Below, in pieces: positions 46,627 through 55,140 of a stretch of DNA of 64,000 nucleotides. Source of the stretch: Thalassomonas actiniarum (lineage in GTDB: Bacteria > Pseudomonadota > Gammaproteobacteria > Enterobacterales > Alteromonadaceae). The position numbers were made by a program, and so were the translations under genes. Below the pieces are notes generated by a model. It was not told where the DNA came from. It saw only the letters and a list, made by a program, of their open reading frames with translations, and searched no databases. The stretch covers positions 3,410,001 to 3,474,000 of the forward strand of contig NZ_CP059735.1 of the NCBI RefSeq assembly GCF_000948975.2. The letters are read 5' to 3'. The stretch's first letter is position 1, and each line of letters starts with the position of its first letter.

Positions 46627-46770
46627 GCTTTTTTCCCCGGAATCGCTTATATAACGTTCAGTTATAGACTTTCAGGCGCTTTATATCAAAAAAGTTCCAG
46701 TTTTCGCTAAAATTCCTGATAAAGCGGTTCCCTTCCCCGGCTTATTTAGCTATGTTAGCCCCATATATAT

Positions 46771-46793
46771 ATTGCACCGCAAAAAGGTGCAAT
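46771..46793 (+). promoter_or_regulatory. Inverted repeat in front of aroG
   Basis: ATTGCACC (46771-46778) and GGTGCAAT (46786-46793) are perfect 8-bp arms with a 7-base GCAAAAA loop, 22 bases before the ATG at 46816. It may be an operator or an RNA hairpin. It does not match the TyrR box consensus. Confidence 0.5.
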
Positions 46794-46815
46794 TTTCTCA
46801 TGCTGTAGACACGCT

Positions 46816-47868
46816 ATGACCATCAAAACAGACGAATTACGCACGACACTGATTGAAAATTTAGTGTCTCCTGCCGAACTTGCCCGGCAGATCCCCCTAA
46901 GCCCACAAGACGCCGATTTTATCCTGAGCAGCAGAAAGGAAATTGAAGCCATTATCAACGGCGAAGATGACCGCCTGCTGGTCATTATCGGCCCCTGTTC
47001 GATTCATGACCCCGTGGCCGCGATAGAGTACGCACAAAAACTGAAAGTTCTGCATGATAAATACCGGGATAACCTGCTGATCGTAATGCGGGTTTACTTT
47101 GAAAAACCCCGCACCACAGTCGGCTGGAAAGGCCTTATCAGCGATCCCGACCTGGATAAGTCTTTCAAAGTCGCCAAAGGCTTAAACCTTGCCCGCAACC
47201 TTTTAGTCGCCATCAACCAGATGGGCTTGCCCGCAGGCACCGAATTTTTAGATATGGTGACCGGTCAGTATATTTCCGATTTGATCGCCTGGGGCGCTAT
47301 CGGCGCCAGAACCACAGAAAGCCAGGTACACAGAGAACTGGCCTCTGCCCTGTCTTGCCCGGTAGGTTTTAAAAACGGCACCGACGGCAATGTCAAAATC
47401 GCCGTAGATGCCATCAAGGCCTCCAGCGTACCGCATGTGCTATATTCTCCCGATAAAAGCGGGCAGATGTGTATCTACCAAACCCACGGCAATCCCCATG
47501 CCCATGTGATTTTACGCGGCGGTAAAGCACCTAACTACCATGAAGCAGACATCAATGCCGCCTGCGATACCTTAGACGGCGCCGGTTTGCCGCAAAGGAT
47601 CATGGTCGATTGCAGCCACGGCAACAGCAATAAAGATCATAACCGCCAGATCCATGTCGCCCAGTCACTGGCTGAGCAGGTAAAACAGGGAAATAACACG
47701 ATTTTCGGTGTCATGGTGGAAAGCTTTATCGTGGAAGGCAAACAGTCGGTAGTTATCAACCAGCCGTTAACCTATGGCCAAAGCATTACCGATGCCTGTA
47801 TTGATTTAAACACCAGCGAAGAACTGCTGAATATACTGGCAGAAGCGGTCGAGCATCGAAAAAGCTAA
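46816..47868 (+). CDS. aroG: 3-Deoxy-7-phosphoheptulonate synthase (class I)
   Basis: The first enzyme of the shikimate pathway: condenses phosphoenolpyruvate and erythrose 4-phosphate to DAHP. The 350-residue protein has the same size as E. coli AroG. Family motifs are clear: GPCSIHDPVAAIEYA, MRVYFEKPRTTVGWKGL, GARTTESQVHRELAS and VDCSHGNSNKDH. The N-terminal arm (residues 1-45) suggests feedback inhibition by an aromatic amino acid, but which one (Phe, Tyr or Trp type) is not decidable by eye, so the symbol is provisional. A hairpin lies in the leader; a terminator is shared with the convergent phosphatase gene. Confidence 0.93.
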   Translation: MTIKTDELRTTLIENLVSPAELARQIPLSPQDADFILSSRKEIEAIINGEDDRLLVIIGPCSIHDPVAAIEYAQKLKVLHDKYRDNLLIVMRVYFEKPRTTVGWKGLISDPDLDKSFKVAKGLNLARNLLVAINQMGLPAGTEFLDMVTGQYISDLIAWGAIGARTTESQVHRELASALSCPVGFKNGTDGNVKIAVDAIKASSVPHVLYSPDKSGQMCIYQTHGNPHAHVILRGGKAPNYHEADINAACDTLDGAGLPQRIMVDCSHGNSNKDHNRQIHVAQSLAEQVKQGNNTIFGVMVESFIVEGKQSVVINQPLTYGQSITDACIDLNTSEELLNILAEAVEHRKS

Positions 47869-47898
47869 CACCGCAATATCATACTCATTCTGGGCATA

Positions 47899-48048
47899 GC
47901 TGCTCCCTGACATCCGTGTCATCGCAGCATTGCTTACAGAGACGTAAGTACTTAACTTACGTCAGGAACGGGTAAGTTGACCGTTCCTCCTGAACATCGC
48001 TGCTTCCTGACATCCATGTCATCGCAGCATACCGTTCCTTCTGAACAT
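47899..48048. repeat. Composite intergenic repeat array after aroG
   Basis: Two near-identical 32-base copies (47899-47930 and 47999-48030), each holding GCTGC...GCAGC with an inner TGACA/TGTCA palindrome. A related 17-base motif CCGTTCCTCCTGAACAT occurs at 47981 and, with one change, at 48032. Between them is the palindrome GACGTAAGT-ACTTA-ACTTACGTC (47941-47963). It resembles an extragenic repeat family; no gene is present. Confidence 0.65.
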
Positions 48049-48050
48049 AA

Positions 48051-48085
48051 AAAACCGCGATAACAGCTAATGTTACCGCGGTTTT
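48051..48085. terminator. Bidirectional terminator between aroG and the phosphatase gene
   Basis: AAAACCGCGATAACA (48051-48065) pairs with TGTTACCGCGGTTTT (48071-48085), one mismatch, loop GCTAA, with A and T runs on the two sides. It serves both convergent genes. Confidence 0.85.
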
Positions 48086-48114
48086 ATTTGTCTGATATTC
48101 AGAATATTATCGTT

Positions 48115-48585
48115 TTAGTCCATGCGCATCAGCAGGCCATCGCTGGCATCTTCCACCAGATCTAACACAAACTGAAAACCTCTGGCGCCGCCATAATAGG
48201 GATCCGGTACTTCTGATTCTTTATAATTTTCCGCGTAATCTAAAAACAACTGGATTTTATGATGCAAATGCCTGGGCGCCATTCGCTGCAGCGCGGCTAC
48301 ATTTTGCTTATCCATCGCCAGCACCAGGTCAAAAATCTCAAAATCCTGCTCAGTGACTTTACGGGCACGCATTTTATCAAAAGAATAACCGCGTAATTTA
48401 CCGGCTTTTTGCGCCCGCTGATCGGGTTTTTCCCTGGCATGCGCGCCAACGGTTCCGGCTGAATCAACGGTTAAATCTTTACCTAAGGTTTTGATTTTAT
48501 GTTTGAATACCGCTTCGGCACTGGGAGAGCGACAGATATTGCCCATGCAAATAAATAAAATGCTGTTTATTTCGTTATAGTTCAT
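48115..48585 (-). CDS. Low-molecular-weight protein-tyrosine phosphatase
   Basis: A small tyrosine phosphatase of about 156 residues. The catalytic P-loop CX5R is ILFICMGNICRSPSAEA near the N-terminus, and the general acid lies in DPYYGG near the end. The frame is open to 48684, but MNYNEINSILFI at 48585 with GGAG 8 bases upstream is the proper start. Such enzymes often pair with tyrosine kinases for polysaccharide export or act in stress; there is no such kinase here. Cytoplasmic, single gene, convergent with aroG. Confidence 0.9.
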   Translation of the reverse strand: MNYNEINSILFICMGNICRSPSAEAVFKHKIKTLGKDLTVDSAGTVGAHAREKPDQRAQKAGKLRGYSFDKMRARKVTEQDFEIFDLVLAMDKQNVAALQRMAPRHLHHKIQLFLDYAENYKESEVPDPYYGGARGFQFVLDLVEDASDGLLMRMD

Positions 48586-48996
48586 ACATTTAACTCCATA
48601 TTTACTTGTTACTTCCATGCAATCCCCGCATGTGCACCCCAATACAGTCAATAGCTTATAAAAAGCGCCCAGGGGATTAATCACGACTATTCTGATACTT
48701 TTTCCCTTCTAGGTAAAGTATAACTTGTTATCTGTCAAATAAAGTACAAAGGAAGAGTCAAATAAGAAGTAAAAGCTAACGAGCGATAGCAGCACTTTCC
48801 GATTTAAGCAAAGGGGTCAAAATACAACAAAACTGGACAGCAAAAATAAAACAGAGCTAGAGGGAAACAGGCTAACATAAATTCGTTTGTGGATGTTCTA
48901 GGCTGTTCGACGGCTAGTTAAGGGATAAAACCGGATGAGTTTTAACTATAGTCATGGTACACCCACCCGGCTTATTTTGTGTAAAACTTATTCCAC
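48586..48996. other. 411-base gap before the duplicated region
   Basis: No gene is seen. The left part must carry the phosphatase promoter. The right part, from 48886, is the start of the duplicated segment. Confidence 0.5.
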
Positions 48997-49302
48997 TTAC
49001 AGTTTACACTTAAGTATTCTCCAGCCCTCATGCAGCCGGTTAATTTTCTCCCGATAGCCTATGACCTGGTATTTAAGCCAAAAGTTGACATGCCTTATAC
49101 CTTCACTGGTATCTGGCGTGATGCACTCAGGCTCTCGGGCAACTGCAGCAAAAGCATCGAAGAGGAAGGCGCATTCCTGACTGAATTGACAAAAATCCTC
49201 GCAAAGATCGAGCAGCTCTCGCGACCACTGCTCAATGGTGACCTCCTGATCAAGAGAAGCATCCTGCTTAACAGAATTTGAGGTGGAATGTGATTCAGAC
49301 AT
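48997..49302 (-). CDS. Hypothetical protein, 101 residues (copy A)
   Basis: A small acidic, helical protein starting MSESHSTSNSVKQDASLDQE. The conserved core (QFSQECAFLFDAFAAVA; CITPDTSEGIRHVNFWLKYQ; YREKINRLHEGW) is also found in copy B (52337-52654), with about 15% changed residues and a 4-residue insertion, so selection kept both. No signal peptide or known domain. It overlaps the upstream 59-residue gene by 8 bases and is thus translated after it. Function unknown; the pair of genes moves together. Confidence 0.65.
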   Translation of the reverse strand: MSESHSTSNSVKQDASLDQEVTIEQWSRELLDLCEDFCQFSQECAFLFDAFAAVAREPECITPDTSEGIRHVNFWLKYQVIGYREKINRLHEGWRILKCKL

Positions 49303-49474
49303 AATACCGCCCTCCCATCAGTATTAACCGCACACAAACATTGGCCCATTCGCTATTCCAGCTATTGGTTACCTTCGCGGTATGCGTTGCTGGCGAGTAT
49401 TGGGGGTTTGGTATATTTTCTGTTAAAGAAACTTTAACCGAGTGAAACTCTGGCATATCATTAGGGTTAGCCAT
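49295..49474 (-). CDS. Hypothetical protein, 59 residues (copy A)
   Basis: The start is taken at 49474 (MANPNDMPEFHSVKVSLTEN), because GAGG lies 9 bases before it; an upstream in-frame ATG lacks a ribosome binding site. The first 26 residues are identical to those of copy B, but the last 33 (PATHTAKVTNSWNSEW, then CVRLILMGGRYYV) are much changed. The C-terminal part looks beta-rich. First gene of a two-gene unit. Function unknown. Confidence 0.6.
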   Translation of the reverse strand: MANPNDMPEFHSVKVSLTENIPNPQYSPATHTAKVTNSWNSEWANVCVRLILMGGRYYV

Positions 49475-50270
49475 GATGGATACCTCTGTAGTGTAGTATC
49501 TATTGTGGTTAGCTGCCGCTGAGTGTTCGAGCACTCAGGGGTAGCGCTTAATTGTTATCCGGCACTTTGCCGGTTAAGCAATTGCTCTTTATTGACTATT
49601 TACCGGTAAAAAAATACCTCCGCTGCTTGGTGATAAATCGTTGTTTAACCCTTTAAGGTATAGTACAAAACACTATATAAATCCACAGTATTCGAGGTGT
49701 TTTTGGCGGGAGCATTGCCGGGGTAACTGACTATATCCCTCTTTAAAAATCAGCTTTAAAAACAATAAGTAAGTTCTGCAACTTGTTATATACAGGTAAA
49801 GTGAGAGCAGGTTGAGGCTTAGCTTTAAACTTTCCTTTATTGCTGCCACGCACCACATGATGGTAATAATACCAATTGCATTAAGTAGATGAGCAAAATT
49901 CGGTGAGAATAAATTTTCAAGAACAAGGCGTTTGATTGAGCAATAGCAAGCTATTGTGATTGAAAACAACGCAGGACTTGGAGATTTAGACCATCCGAAG
50001 ATGGTTAGATATTTAATAAAATTGGTATAATATGCCCGGCTAGTACTGTGAGTTTAAATGGTCAACGCTTTGCTGACATTGACCATAAAAATTTCGCGAT
50101 ATATTTTCTCATAAATTGTATAGCTTATTTATGAACTCATATCGAAGTTCAGGGATATTGCTGTTGTCTGTGCTATCACATGGCTCTTTGGAATAGCAAG
50201 CATGGACACCCAAACCTTGGTAAATGTGAAAAGCTGAACTACCTTTGTGCCGCGGTTATTTTTACTGACA
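49475..50270. other. 796-base non-coding stretch with hairpins and MITE-like element (copy A)
   Basis: Holds the leader of the two-gene unit, a hairpin at 49550-49583 (CCGGC-ACTTT-GCCGG core), a smaller one at 49519-49538, and the 160-base element at 49869-50028. An apparent 98-residue frame here is not regarded as a gene. Confidence 0.6.
49869..50028. mobile_element. MITE-like element, 160 bases (copy A)
   Basis: Terminal inverted repeats ATACCAATT (49869-49877) and AATTGGTAT (50020-50028). An almost identical element of the same length is at 53216-53375. Non-coding; the type is familiar to me from Colwellia-like genomes, though I cannot verify it here. Confidence 0.6.
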
Positions 50271-51282
50271 GTGGTGTTTCACTATAACTCAAGCACGACG
50301 TTCTCAAATTTCCCTTTCCGATACCTGTTATTACCATTTGTTTCCCGCTGTATTCGCCGCGCTTTCCTGTGCAGTGACGATGAATACACCAACAAGAATT
50401 ATGAGCACAGGCGACAGTGGATGGTTGACCGTATCCATTTTCTTACCTCCATGTTTGCGATTGAAGTGGCCGCTTATGCGGTGATGTCAAATCACTATCA
50501 CTTAGTGGTATATGTTAATGAACAGGAAGCCAATAGCTGGGATCATGAAAAAGTTTGTCGGCGCTGGTTACAACTCTATGCCAATAAACCTTTAGTCGAA
50601 CGTTGGTTATCCGGAGAAGCCAAAACAAGTACTAAAAAGGCTACTTGCATTGAAAATTATCGAAGAATGGCGAGGCAGGCTTAGTGATATTTCCTGGTTG
50701 ATGCGCAGTCTAAATGAATATATTGCCCGTAAAGCGAATAAAGAAGATAACTGCCAGGGGCGCTTTTGGGAAGGGCGATTTAAATCTCAAACCTTACTGG
50801 ATGAAAAAGCGCTGCTCGCTTGTATGGCTTATGTCGATTTAAACCCTATTCGCGCTAAAATGGCCAGTACTGTGCAAGAGTCTGAATATACCTCGGCCTA
50901 TGAGCGGGCGCATGATAAAGCCAGTAAAAAAGATAACCCTTCATTGCTTCCATTTAAGGTTAAATCCTTGCTCGGTTTTATTGGCAATGAGCATCAAGAC
51001 CAACCTTACGGTATAGCTTTTTCACTTATTAATTACTTTGAGCTAGTGGAAGCTACCGGTAAAGCCATTAGAGAAGATAAGCGGGGTTATATTGATGAAA
51101 AGGCTTATCCGCTATTAAAGCAACTAGGGTTTTCTGGCGATGACTGGATGGGCTTAGCGCAACACTTTGGCAAAAAGTATCACCGGGCAGTGGGCTCTTT
51201 AGCAGAACTATCCCTTTATGCCCAGCATATGGGGAAGAAATGGATTGCTGGACAACGAGAGCAGGAAGCTATCTTTCACTAA
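50271..51282 (+). pseudogene. Frameshifted Y1 (REP-associated/IS200-type) transposase
   Basis: A HUH single-strand transposase-like gene of the Shewanella/Colwellia kind (VSRCIRRAFLCSDDEY; the catalytic HYHLVVYVNE at the HUH site; then NEYIARKANKEDNCQGRFWE; ACMAYVDLNPIRAKMA). It is broken. Near the start one T too many (about 50278) and one T missing (about 50340) change the frame; read properly the N-terminus contains ARRSQISLSDTCYYH. A further shift near 50640-50660 separates two frames (50271-50684, 50650-51282). The rest extends intact to AGQREQEAIFH. No terminal repeats are seen. A 5' stub recurs at 54816. Confidence 0.8.
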
Positions 51283-51758
51283 ACTTCAAGCTCTAACTAT
51301 AACGATGCCCGCTAATTGATAGTGACAGTCTATCTTGTTCTAAATTCTTCTATTATCGCCTTTTTGAAAGAAATATATCCGTTCATAAAATAGATGAAAT
51401 TCCCTTGTTCCCTTTGCTGGTATTCATAATATTATCATCGTTGTAATTCAGTTTTTGGCTGTCAATCTTTGCTGATCGAATTGGATCAAGGCGCTAAGGA
51501 AATAGAAAAAAAGTCCTTTGGCCAATTAGCTAGATGCTGTTCAGCGGATGTTTACAGTGAAAACAGCTCTGGTAAAAGTTCTATAGTGAAAGCTATTGCT
51601 ATTTCTGGCTGGACATATGCGTACAAGAAAGACATAAAATCTGATAGACCTATCCGGGACTCAGAAGTAAGAGAAGTCCAAGCTTGCTGTGATTAAAGGA
51701 AAGCATTTTATTGTTAGTGCTTCCCTTTTATAGGGGCCGTTAATTACCGGAACAATTA
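51283..51758. other. 476-base gap after the transposase
   Basis: Only a 75-codon frame from a TTG codon (51469) with no ribosome binding site or recognisable content. I see no gene. Confidence 0.5.
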
Positions 51759-51998
51759 TCAGAGGTGAGTAATGTGCCATGAGCCACGTATAGAGGTGCA
51801 GTAGTTTGCGGCTTGTGTTGCATCATTATAATTATCATAGTCTTGAATAAAAATAATGCCTCCCTTCTGATTGAAGCAAGCTACTATCCACCTTTCTGCT
51901 GCTGTTGTCGCTGCTGTCGCTTGGACAGGTAAGGCAGTCATACTAATACTTGCCCCTAAAGCTAGTGTTGCTAAGGTCGAAATTATGCTGATTTTCAT
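51759..51998 (-). CDS. Small exported protein, 79 residues
   Basis: It has a good Sec signal peptide (MKISIISTLATLALGASISM, cleavage near VQATA), and a mature part of about 52 residues with two Cys (C41-like and C68-like positions in IVACFNQKG and ANYCTSIRG) that could form a disulfide. AGGG is 10 bases before the ATG. No family is recognised. It stands alone between the transposase remnant and copy B of the duplicated segment, so it may be part of the same acquired region. Confidence 0.65.
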   Translation of the reverse strand: MKISIISTLATLALGASISMTALPVQATAATTAAERWIVACFNQKGGIIFIQDYDNYNDATQAANYCTSIRGSWHITHL

Positions 51999-52336
51999 AT
52001 TTTTATTTCCCTAATTATTAATTACACAAGTATCCGCTTGTTACCTAATATCAACATATAATTAACAACCATAGGTGTCAAGTATAATTTATGAACAAAG
52101 TAACGAGATTTCTGGGTGATTCAGGGGCATAAGCCAGACAGCCAAAAACTAAACATAAACAGAATTGGACCCATATTGTTATAGCCTTTAATTTGTGGAT
52201 GCCCCATATTGTTTTTTGTGGATGATCCAGACTATTCGACGGCTAGTTAAGGAATAAAACCAGATGAGTTTTAACGTAGCTCAGCCATGCTCATGATAGA
52301 CCCACCCGGCTTATTTTGTGTAAAGCTTATTCCACC
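51999..52336. other. 338-base gap, includes the start of repeat copy B
   Basis: AT-rich leader of the small exported gene on the left; from 52215 the sequence belongs to the long repeat. No gene seen. Confidence 0.5.
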
Positions 52337-52654
52337 TTACTGTTTACGTTTAAGTATTTTCCAGCCATCATGCAGCCGGTTTATTTTCTCTCGATAGCCT
52401 ATGGCCTGGTATTTAAGCCAAAAATTTACATGCCTGATACCTTCACTGGTATCTGGAGTGATGCACTCAGGCTCTTGTGCTACCGCAGCGAATGCATCAA
52501 AGAGAAAGGCACATTCCTGGCTGAATTGACCAAAATCATCACAAAGATCAAGAAAATCACGCGACCACTGCTCCATGGTGACTTCCTGCTCAAGGGAAGC
52601 ATCCTGTGAAGCATCTTTTGAAGTGGAAGGTGAGGTAGAGTGTGATTCAGACAT
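52337..52654 (-). CDS. Hypothetical protein, 105 residues (copy B)
   Basis: Paralogue of the 101-residue protein in copy A. Same core (FSQECAFLFDAFAAVAQEPE; EGIRHVNFWLKYQAIGYREK) with a 4-residue longer Ser/Thr-rich N-terminus. Differences between the copies are mostly conservative (E/D, R/K), a sign of selection at the protein level. It overlaps the 57-residue gene upstream by 8 bases. Unknown function; no signal or membrane segment. Confidence 0.65.
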   Translation of the reverse strand: MSESHSTSPSTSKDASQDASLEQEVTMEQWSRDFLDLCDDFGQFSQECAFLFDAFAAVAQEPECITPDTSEGIRHVNFWLKYQAIGYREKINRLHDGWKILKRKQ

Positions 52655-52820
52655 GATACCGGCCCCTCATAAATGTTAACTGCACACAGGTATTGTCACC
52701 GTTACTGGTATTGGTGACATTAGCGGCATGAGTTGTTGGCAGGTATTGGGGGTTTGGTATATTTTCTGTTAAAGAAACTTTAACCGAGTGAAACTCTGGC
52801 ATATCATTAGGGTTAGCCAT
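52647..52820 (-). CDS. Hypothetical protein, 57 residues (copy B)
   Basis: Paralogue of the 59-residue protein in copy A. Start at 52820 with GAGG at 9 bases. N-terminal 26 residues identical (MANPNDMPEFHSVKVSLTEN...), the rest changed: PTTHAANVTNTSNGDN, then CVQLTFMRGRYHV. The shared pattern V.N.....C.(Q/R)L..M.GRY.V suggests a conserved fold in the variable half. Unknown function. Confidence 0.6.
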   Translation of the reverse strand: MANPNDMPEFHSVKVSLTENIPNPQYLPTTHAANVTNTSNGDNTCVQLTFMRGRYHV

Positions 52821-53522
52821 GATGGATACCTCTGTAGTGTAGTATCTATTGTGGTTAGCTGCCGCTGAGTGCTCCAACACTCAGGGGTAGCGCTTAATTG
52901 TTACCCGGCACTTTGCCGGTTAAACAATTGCTCTTTACTAACTCTGTACAGGTAAGTAAGACACCTCCTCTGGTTGTTGATAAATCGTTGTTTAACCTTT
53001 TAAGGTATAGTACAAAACGCTATATAAATCCACAGTGTTCAGGGTGTTTTTGGCGGGAACATTGCCGGAGTAACTGACTATATCCCTCTTTAAAAATCAC
53101 CTTTAAAAACAATAAGTAAGTTCTGCAACTTGTTATATACAGGTAAAGTGAGAGCAGGTTGAGGCTTAGCTTTAAACTTTCCTTTATTGCTGCCACGCAC
53201 CACATGATGGTAATAATACCAATTGTATTAAGTAGATGAGCAAAATTCGGTGAGAATAAATTTTCAAGAACAAGGCGTTTGATTGAGCAATAGCAAGCTA
53301 TTGTGATTGAAAACAACGCAGGACTTGGAGATTTAGACCATCCGAAGATGGTTAGATATTTAATAAAATTGGTATAATATGCCCGGCTAGTACTGTGAGT
53401 TCAAATGGTCAACGCTTTGCTGACATTGACCATAAAAATTTCGCGATATATTTTCTCATAAATTGTATAGCTTATTTATGAACTCATATCGAAGTTCAGG
53501 GGTATTGCTGTTGTCTGTGCTA
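52821..53522. other. 702-base non-coding stretch (copy B)
   Basis: The same content as in copy A: leader, CCGGC/GCCGG hairpin and MITE-like element. No gene seen. Confidence 0.6.
53216..53375. mobile_element. MITE-like element, 160 bases (copy B)
   Basis: ATACCAATT (53216-53224) and AATTGGTAT (53367-53375) are the ends; the interior is nearly identical with the element at 49869-50028. Confidence 0.6.
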
Positions 53523-54581
53523 TCACATGGCTCTTTGAATACTCTTTAAAAAAATGTTTTTTGAGTGCCTTTTCAAATTTAAATACTGATCTTGTGTATT
53601 ACTTAGAAAAACCATATAACTATTTTTTTGCCCCGGCATCACAGCAATGAAAGCACTGAATCCAAAGATACCGCCTGCGTGCGAATAAACATTCATTCCC
53701 CCTACTTGCCATTCTTCCCAGTCAAAACCAAAGCTTTTTTCAAAAATAACGTTACGCTGCCTCTGAGATATCAAAGATTCATTCAATAATGAGTCAATCC
53801 ACCTTTTCAGATCTGGCAAATTACTTGAATATGCACCAGCCGCATAAGGAATTGCCATTTCCATATGGCTTGCACGCTTAAGTGTATCGCCGCTGTAAAT
53901 GTACCCGATAGAATGACTATTTTCCTGAGTATTGAGGGTACTTAAGTTAAGGAAGTTTACACTTGTATTGACCATGCCAAGGGGGGTGAATATGTGCGTT
54001 TGGATGTTTTCCCAATATGTTCTACCTGTGGCTTTTTCGATAATTGCCCCAAGTAAAATGTAGTTAGAATTTGAGTAGGCTTCACCCACTCCCGGCTGGA
54101 AAGCTAAGTCTTGCGCTTTAATTAAGTTTAGAAGCTCGTCCACTGTATAATGTTTTTTTATGTCAACCAGTGCTAGCAACTCCGGTATGCCGGAACGATG
54201 CTTAATCAAGTGTTCAATCGTTATTCTCCCGTCGATATTTAAATGAGGCAGGTACTTTGTTACCGGGTCTGAAAGGCTTTTTATTCTGCCGTCGTCAATA
54301 AGTTTGATAACGAGCAAGACGGTAAAATCTTTCGTTAATGAACCGATGCGAAATTGATCACTTGTTTTAAATTTGCGTTTTTTTTCTACATTGGCATAAC
54401 CATAACCACCTTCATGCAAAACCTTACCATCTCGAACGGCTATAAAGACTCCTGAGTAGTCTTCCGATATGAGATAATCGTCAATCTCTTTTTTTGAAGT
54501 TAACATCTCTGCATTGAGCGAAAGTGAAATAAAAAAAAGAGTGATGATGCAGACAATGTAATTTACGCGAGTTTTATTCAT
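53523..54581 (-). CDS. Beta-lactamase-family serine hydrolase, exported
   Basis: A 352-residue hydrolase of the class C beta-lactamase/DD-peptidase/esterase superfamily. Signal peptide: VNYIVCIITLFFISLSLNA. Active-site residues: SLTK at 81-84 (nucleophile S81, K84), Y169-S-N171 in AYSNSNYILLG, and the third motif HAG in YSHAGGIFGFSAF. Actual beta-lactam hydrolysis is not implied; many relatives are peptidases or esterases. AAGGA before the ATG. The last five residues (IQRAM) are encoded in repeat copy B, so the 3' end lies at a recombination junction and the original C-terminus may be altered. Confidence 0.88.
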   Translation of the reverse strand: MNKTRVNYIVCIITLFFISLSLNAEMLTSKKEIDDYLISEDYSGVFIAVRDGKVLHEGGYGYANVEKKRKFKTSDQFRIGSLTKDFTVLLVIKLIDDGRIKSLSDPVTKYLPHLNIDGRITIEHLIKHRSGIPELLALVDIKKHYTVDELLNLIKAQDLAFQPGVGEAYSNSNYILLGAIIEKATGRTYWENIQTHIFTPLGMVNTSVNFLNLSTLNTQENSHSIGYIYSGDTLKRASHMEMAIPYAAGAYSSNLPDLKRWIDSLLNESLISQRQRNVIFEKSFGFDWEEWQVGGMNVYSHAGGIFGFSAFIAVMPGQKNSYMVFLSNTQDQYLNLKRHSKNIFLKSIQRAM

Positions 54582-55140
54582 GCTTTTCCTTTAGTTAGTG
54601 CCTTTATCAAGAATTGTGCTGTCGTGTTAATATAACAATCTCTATACAAAAACAGGAACTATTTCTGGGTATGTCCACTATTAGCCGTTGACGCGGAAGA
54701 AAGTTTGTTAGTTAAACGACTGTTTATGGAAACCACGTAACCAGGCGTGGACAGCCAAACTTTGGTATATGTGAAAAACTGAACTAACTTTGTACCACGG
54801 TTATTTTTACTGCCAATGGCGTTCACTATCACTCAAGCACGACGTTCTCAAAATTCCTTTTCAAAAGATCAACACGTCCTAATTGATAGCGCTGTTTAAT
54901 TCGTTTTTACAATACAGCTGCATTCAAATGAAACAGTATGTTAACTTTATTTTTGGATACAATCTAAAATAACCGTTTAGTTCAATAGCTTGCAGTGAAA
55001 AAAATCACTTCTCTTATGTTTTTTTCTTTACCTTTATGTAAAACTATTGTTAAATACATCCGTATCTATGCTGATGCCTAGATCAAAATGACCTGCAGTC
55101 CGGCGATAATGAAATCTCCGTAAATTTAAAAGGAATTGTT
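54582..55140. other. 559-base gap with transposase 5' stub
   Basis: From 54746 to about 54860 it matches the transposase leader and start at 50202-50316; the rest is AT-rich without a gene. Confidence 0.6.
54746..54860 (+). pseudogene. 5' stub of the Y1 transposase unit
   Basis: Matches the leader and first codons of the transposase at 50271. Here the start is ATG GCG (54816) in the correct frame (MAFTITQARRSQ), without the extra T of the other copy. It breaks off after about 15 codons. Confidence 0.7.

Larger units (their letters stand above)
48886..50190. repeat. Long direct repeat, copy A (1305 bases)
   Basis: Matches 52215-53537 in the same orientation. Contains two minus-strand genes, their leader and a MITE-like element. 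The part from about 49400 to 50190 is nearly identical between copies, while the coding part at 49300-49400 differs strongly. Confidence 0.9.
52215..53537. repeat. Long direct repeat, copy B (1323 bases)
   Basis: Direct copy of 48886-50190. It ends at the exact point (CTCTTTG, 53531-53537) where copy A goes on with other sequence. The serine-hydrolase gene begins to overlap here from the other side. Confidence 0.9.

Noticed and set aside
47899-48048. Considered as a CRISPR array
   Set aside because: Only two copies, unequal surrounding units and no cas genes.
49519-49583. Hairpins considered as integron attC sites
   Set aside because: No RYYYAAC/GTTRRRY core pair, no integrase and only two copies, both inside a larger repeat; they are better seen as leader hairpins.
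49673-49969. 98-codon minus-strand frame, also at 53020-53316
   Set aside because: It runs through the MITE-like element and the near-identical non-coding part of the repeats, has no ribosome binding site and no protein-like conservation beyond the DNA identity.
51469-51696. 75-codon frame with a SGKSS string
   Set aside because: Starts at TTG without a ribosome binding site; the short GKS string alone is not a P-loop, and nothing else is recognisable.
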